Position numbers and translations under genes: made by a program. A stretch of DNA of 5,857 bases from Promethearchaeota archaeon (GTDB taxonomy: Archaea; Asgardarchaeota; Lokiarchaeia; Sigynarchaeales; SOKP01): contig DAOUUT010000242.1 in NCBI GenBank assembly GCA_030668025.1, positions 1 to 5,857 on the forward strand, read 5' to 3'. Every line of letters starts with the position of its first letter. Position 1 is the first letter of the stretch. Positions 5,622-5,857 of the stretch are shown here, piece by piece. Under the pieces are notes generated by a model. The model saw nothing but the letters and a program-made list of their open reading frames with translations, was not told where the DNA came from and ran no database searches.

Positions 5622-5857
5622 ATGAAGTTAAATATTGTCTATCTCGCAGAAAATTTAGAATTTATGAGAAAACTGGATTCAGCAGTAATCGATCTTATCT
5701 ATATTGACCCTCCTTTTTACAGTGGCGTCGATTACAAGGATTTTTCTGATTTATGGAAATCGCTAGATGAATATTTAGATTTTATGAAATTAAGAATTAA
5801 AGAATTGTATCGTATCCTTAAAGATACGGGTAGTTTTTACTTGCATTGCGATACGAA
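5622..5857 (+). CDS. DNA N6-adenine/N4-cytosine methyltransferase, beta class (N-terminal part, 3' end outside window)
   Basis: An open frame from ATG 5622-5624 continues to the window end (78 codons plus two bases), with an in-frame TAA at 5595-5597 upstream, so this is the first usable start. Residues 24-34 read DLIYIDPPFYS; DPPF (29-32) is catalytic motif IV of amino-methyltransferases, which transfer a methyl group from S-adenosylmethionine to the exocyclic amine of A or C in DNA. Then come LWKSLDEYLDFM (44-55), ELYRILKDTGSFYLHCD (61-77, the motif V region), all typical of the N6_N4_Mtase family. Motif IV lying within 30 residues of the start means the SAM-binding FxGxG motif should come later, which is the beta-class order. 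That half, the target-recognition region and any restriction partner are beyond the window. DPPF is more usual for adenine enzymes than SPPY-type cytosine ones, but specificity cannot be assigned. Confidence 0.92.
   Translation, partial: MKLNIVYLAENLEFMRKLDSAVIDLIYIDPPFYSGVDYKDFSDLWKSLDEYLDFMKLRIKELYRILKDTGSFYLHCDT

Overview
The window is A+T-rich and looks archaeal, most likely from an Asgard archaeon of the Lokiarchaeota or Heimdallarchaeota kind. The lineage is an inference from gene content, since no marker gene is present. It rests on three things: an archaeal/eukaryotic-type GPN-loop GTPase, a soluble protein whose N-terminal half closely matches the GIFT domain of eukaryotic IFT52 followed by coiled coil, and gene starts without Shine-Dalgarno sequences but with TATA-like boxes about 25 bases upstream (leaderless style). 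I see no tRNA, rRNA, CRISPR array, insertion sequence or long repeat.

Layout, left to right. Bases 1-549 (+) are the last 182 codons of a homocitrate/2-isopropylmalate synthase family enzyme. It ends 19 bases from the stop of a convergent minus-strand series: 569-1930 (GIFT-domain/IFT52-like protein with a C-terminal coiled coil), 1958-3055 (sugar-phosphate nucleotidyltransferase with left-handed beta-helix repeats), 3111-3896 (GPN-loop GTPase, forced TTG start), 4036-5034 (unrecognised protein with a Lys-rich tail) and 5200-5586 (small nucleoside 2-deoxyribosyltransferase/DUF4406-like protein). Bases 5622-5857 (+) are the first 78 codons of a beta-class DNA N6-adenine/N4-cytosine methyltransferase, transcribed divergently from the deoxyribosyltransferase-like gene across only 35 bases.

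How the genes may work together. The 27- and 55-base gaps make joint transcription of the GPN GTPase, nucleotidyltransferase and GIFT genes possible, but their functions do not form an obvious pathway. The deoxyribosyltransferase-like gene and the methyltransferase both relate to nucleotide or DNA modification, are head-to-head with mirrored candidate promoters, and may mark the edge of a defence or virus-derived island to the right. The most interesting item is the IFT52-like gene: an intraflagellar-transport-type domain with no membrane anchor, joined to coiled coil, in an apparently non-ciliated archaeon.
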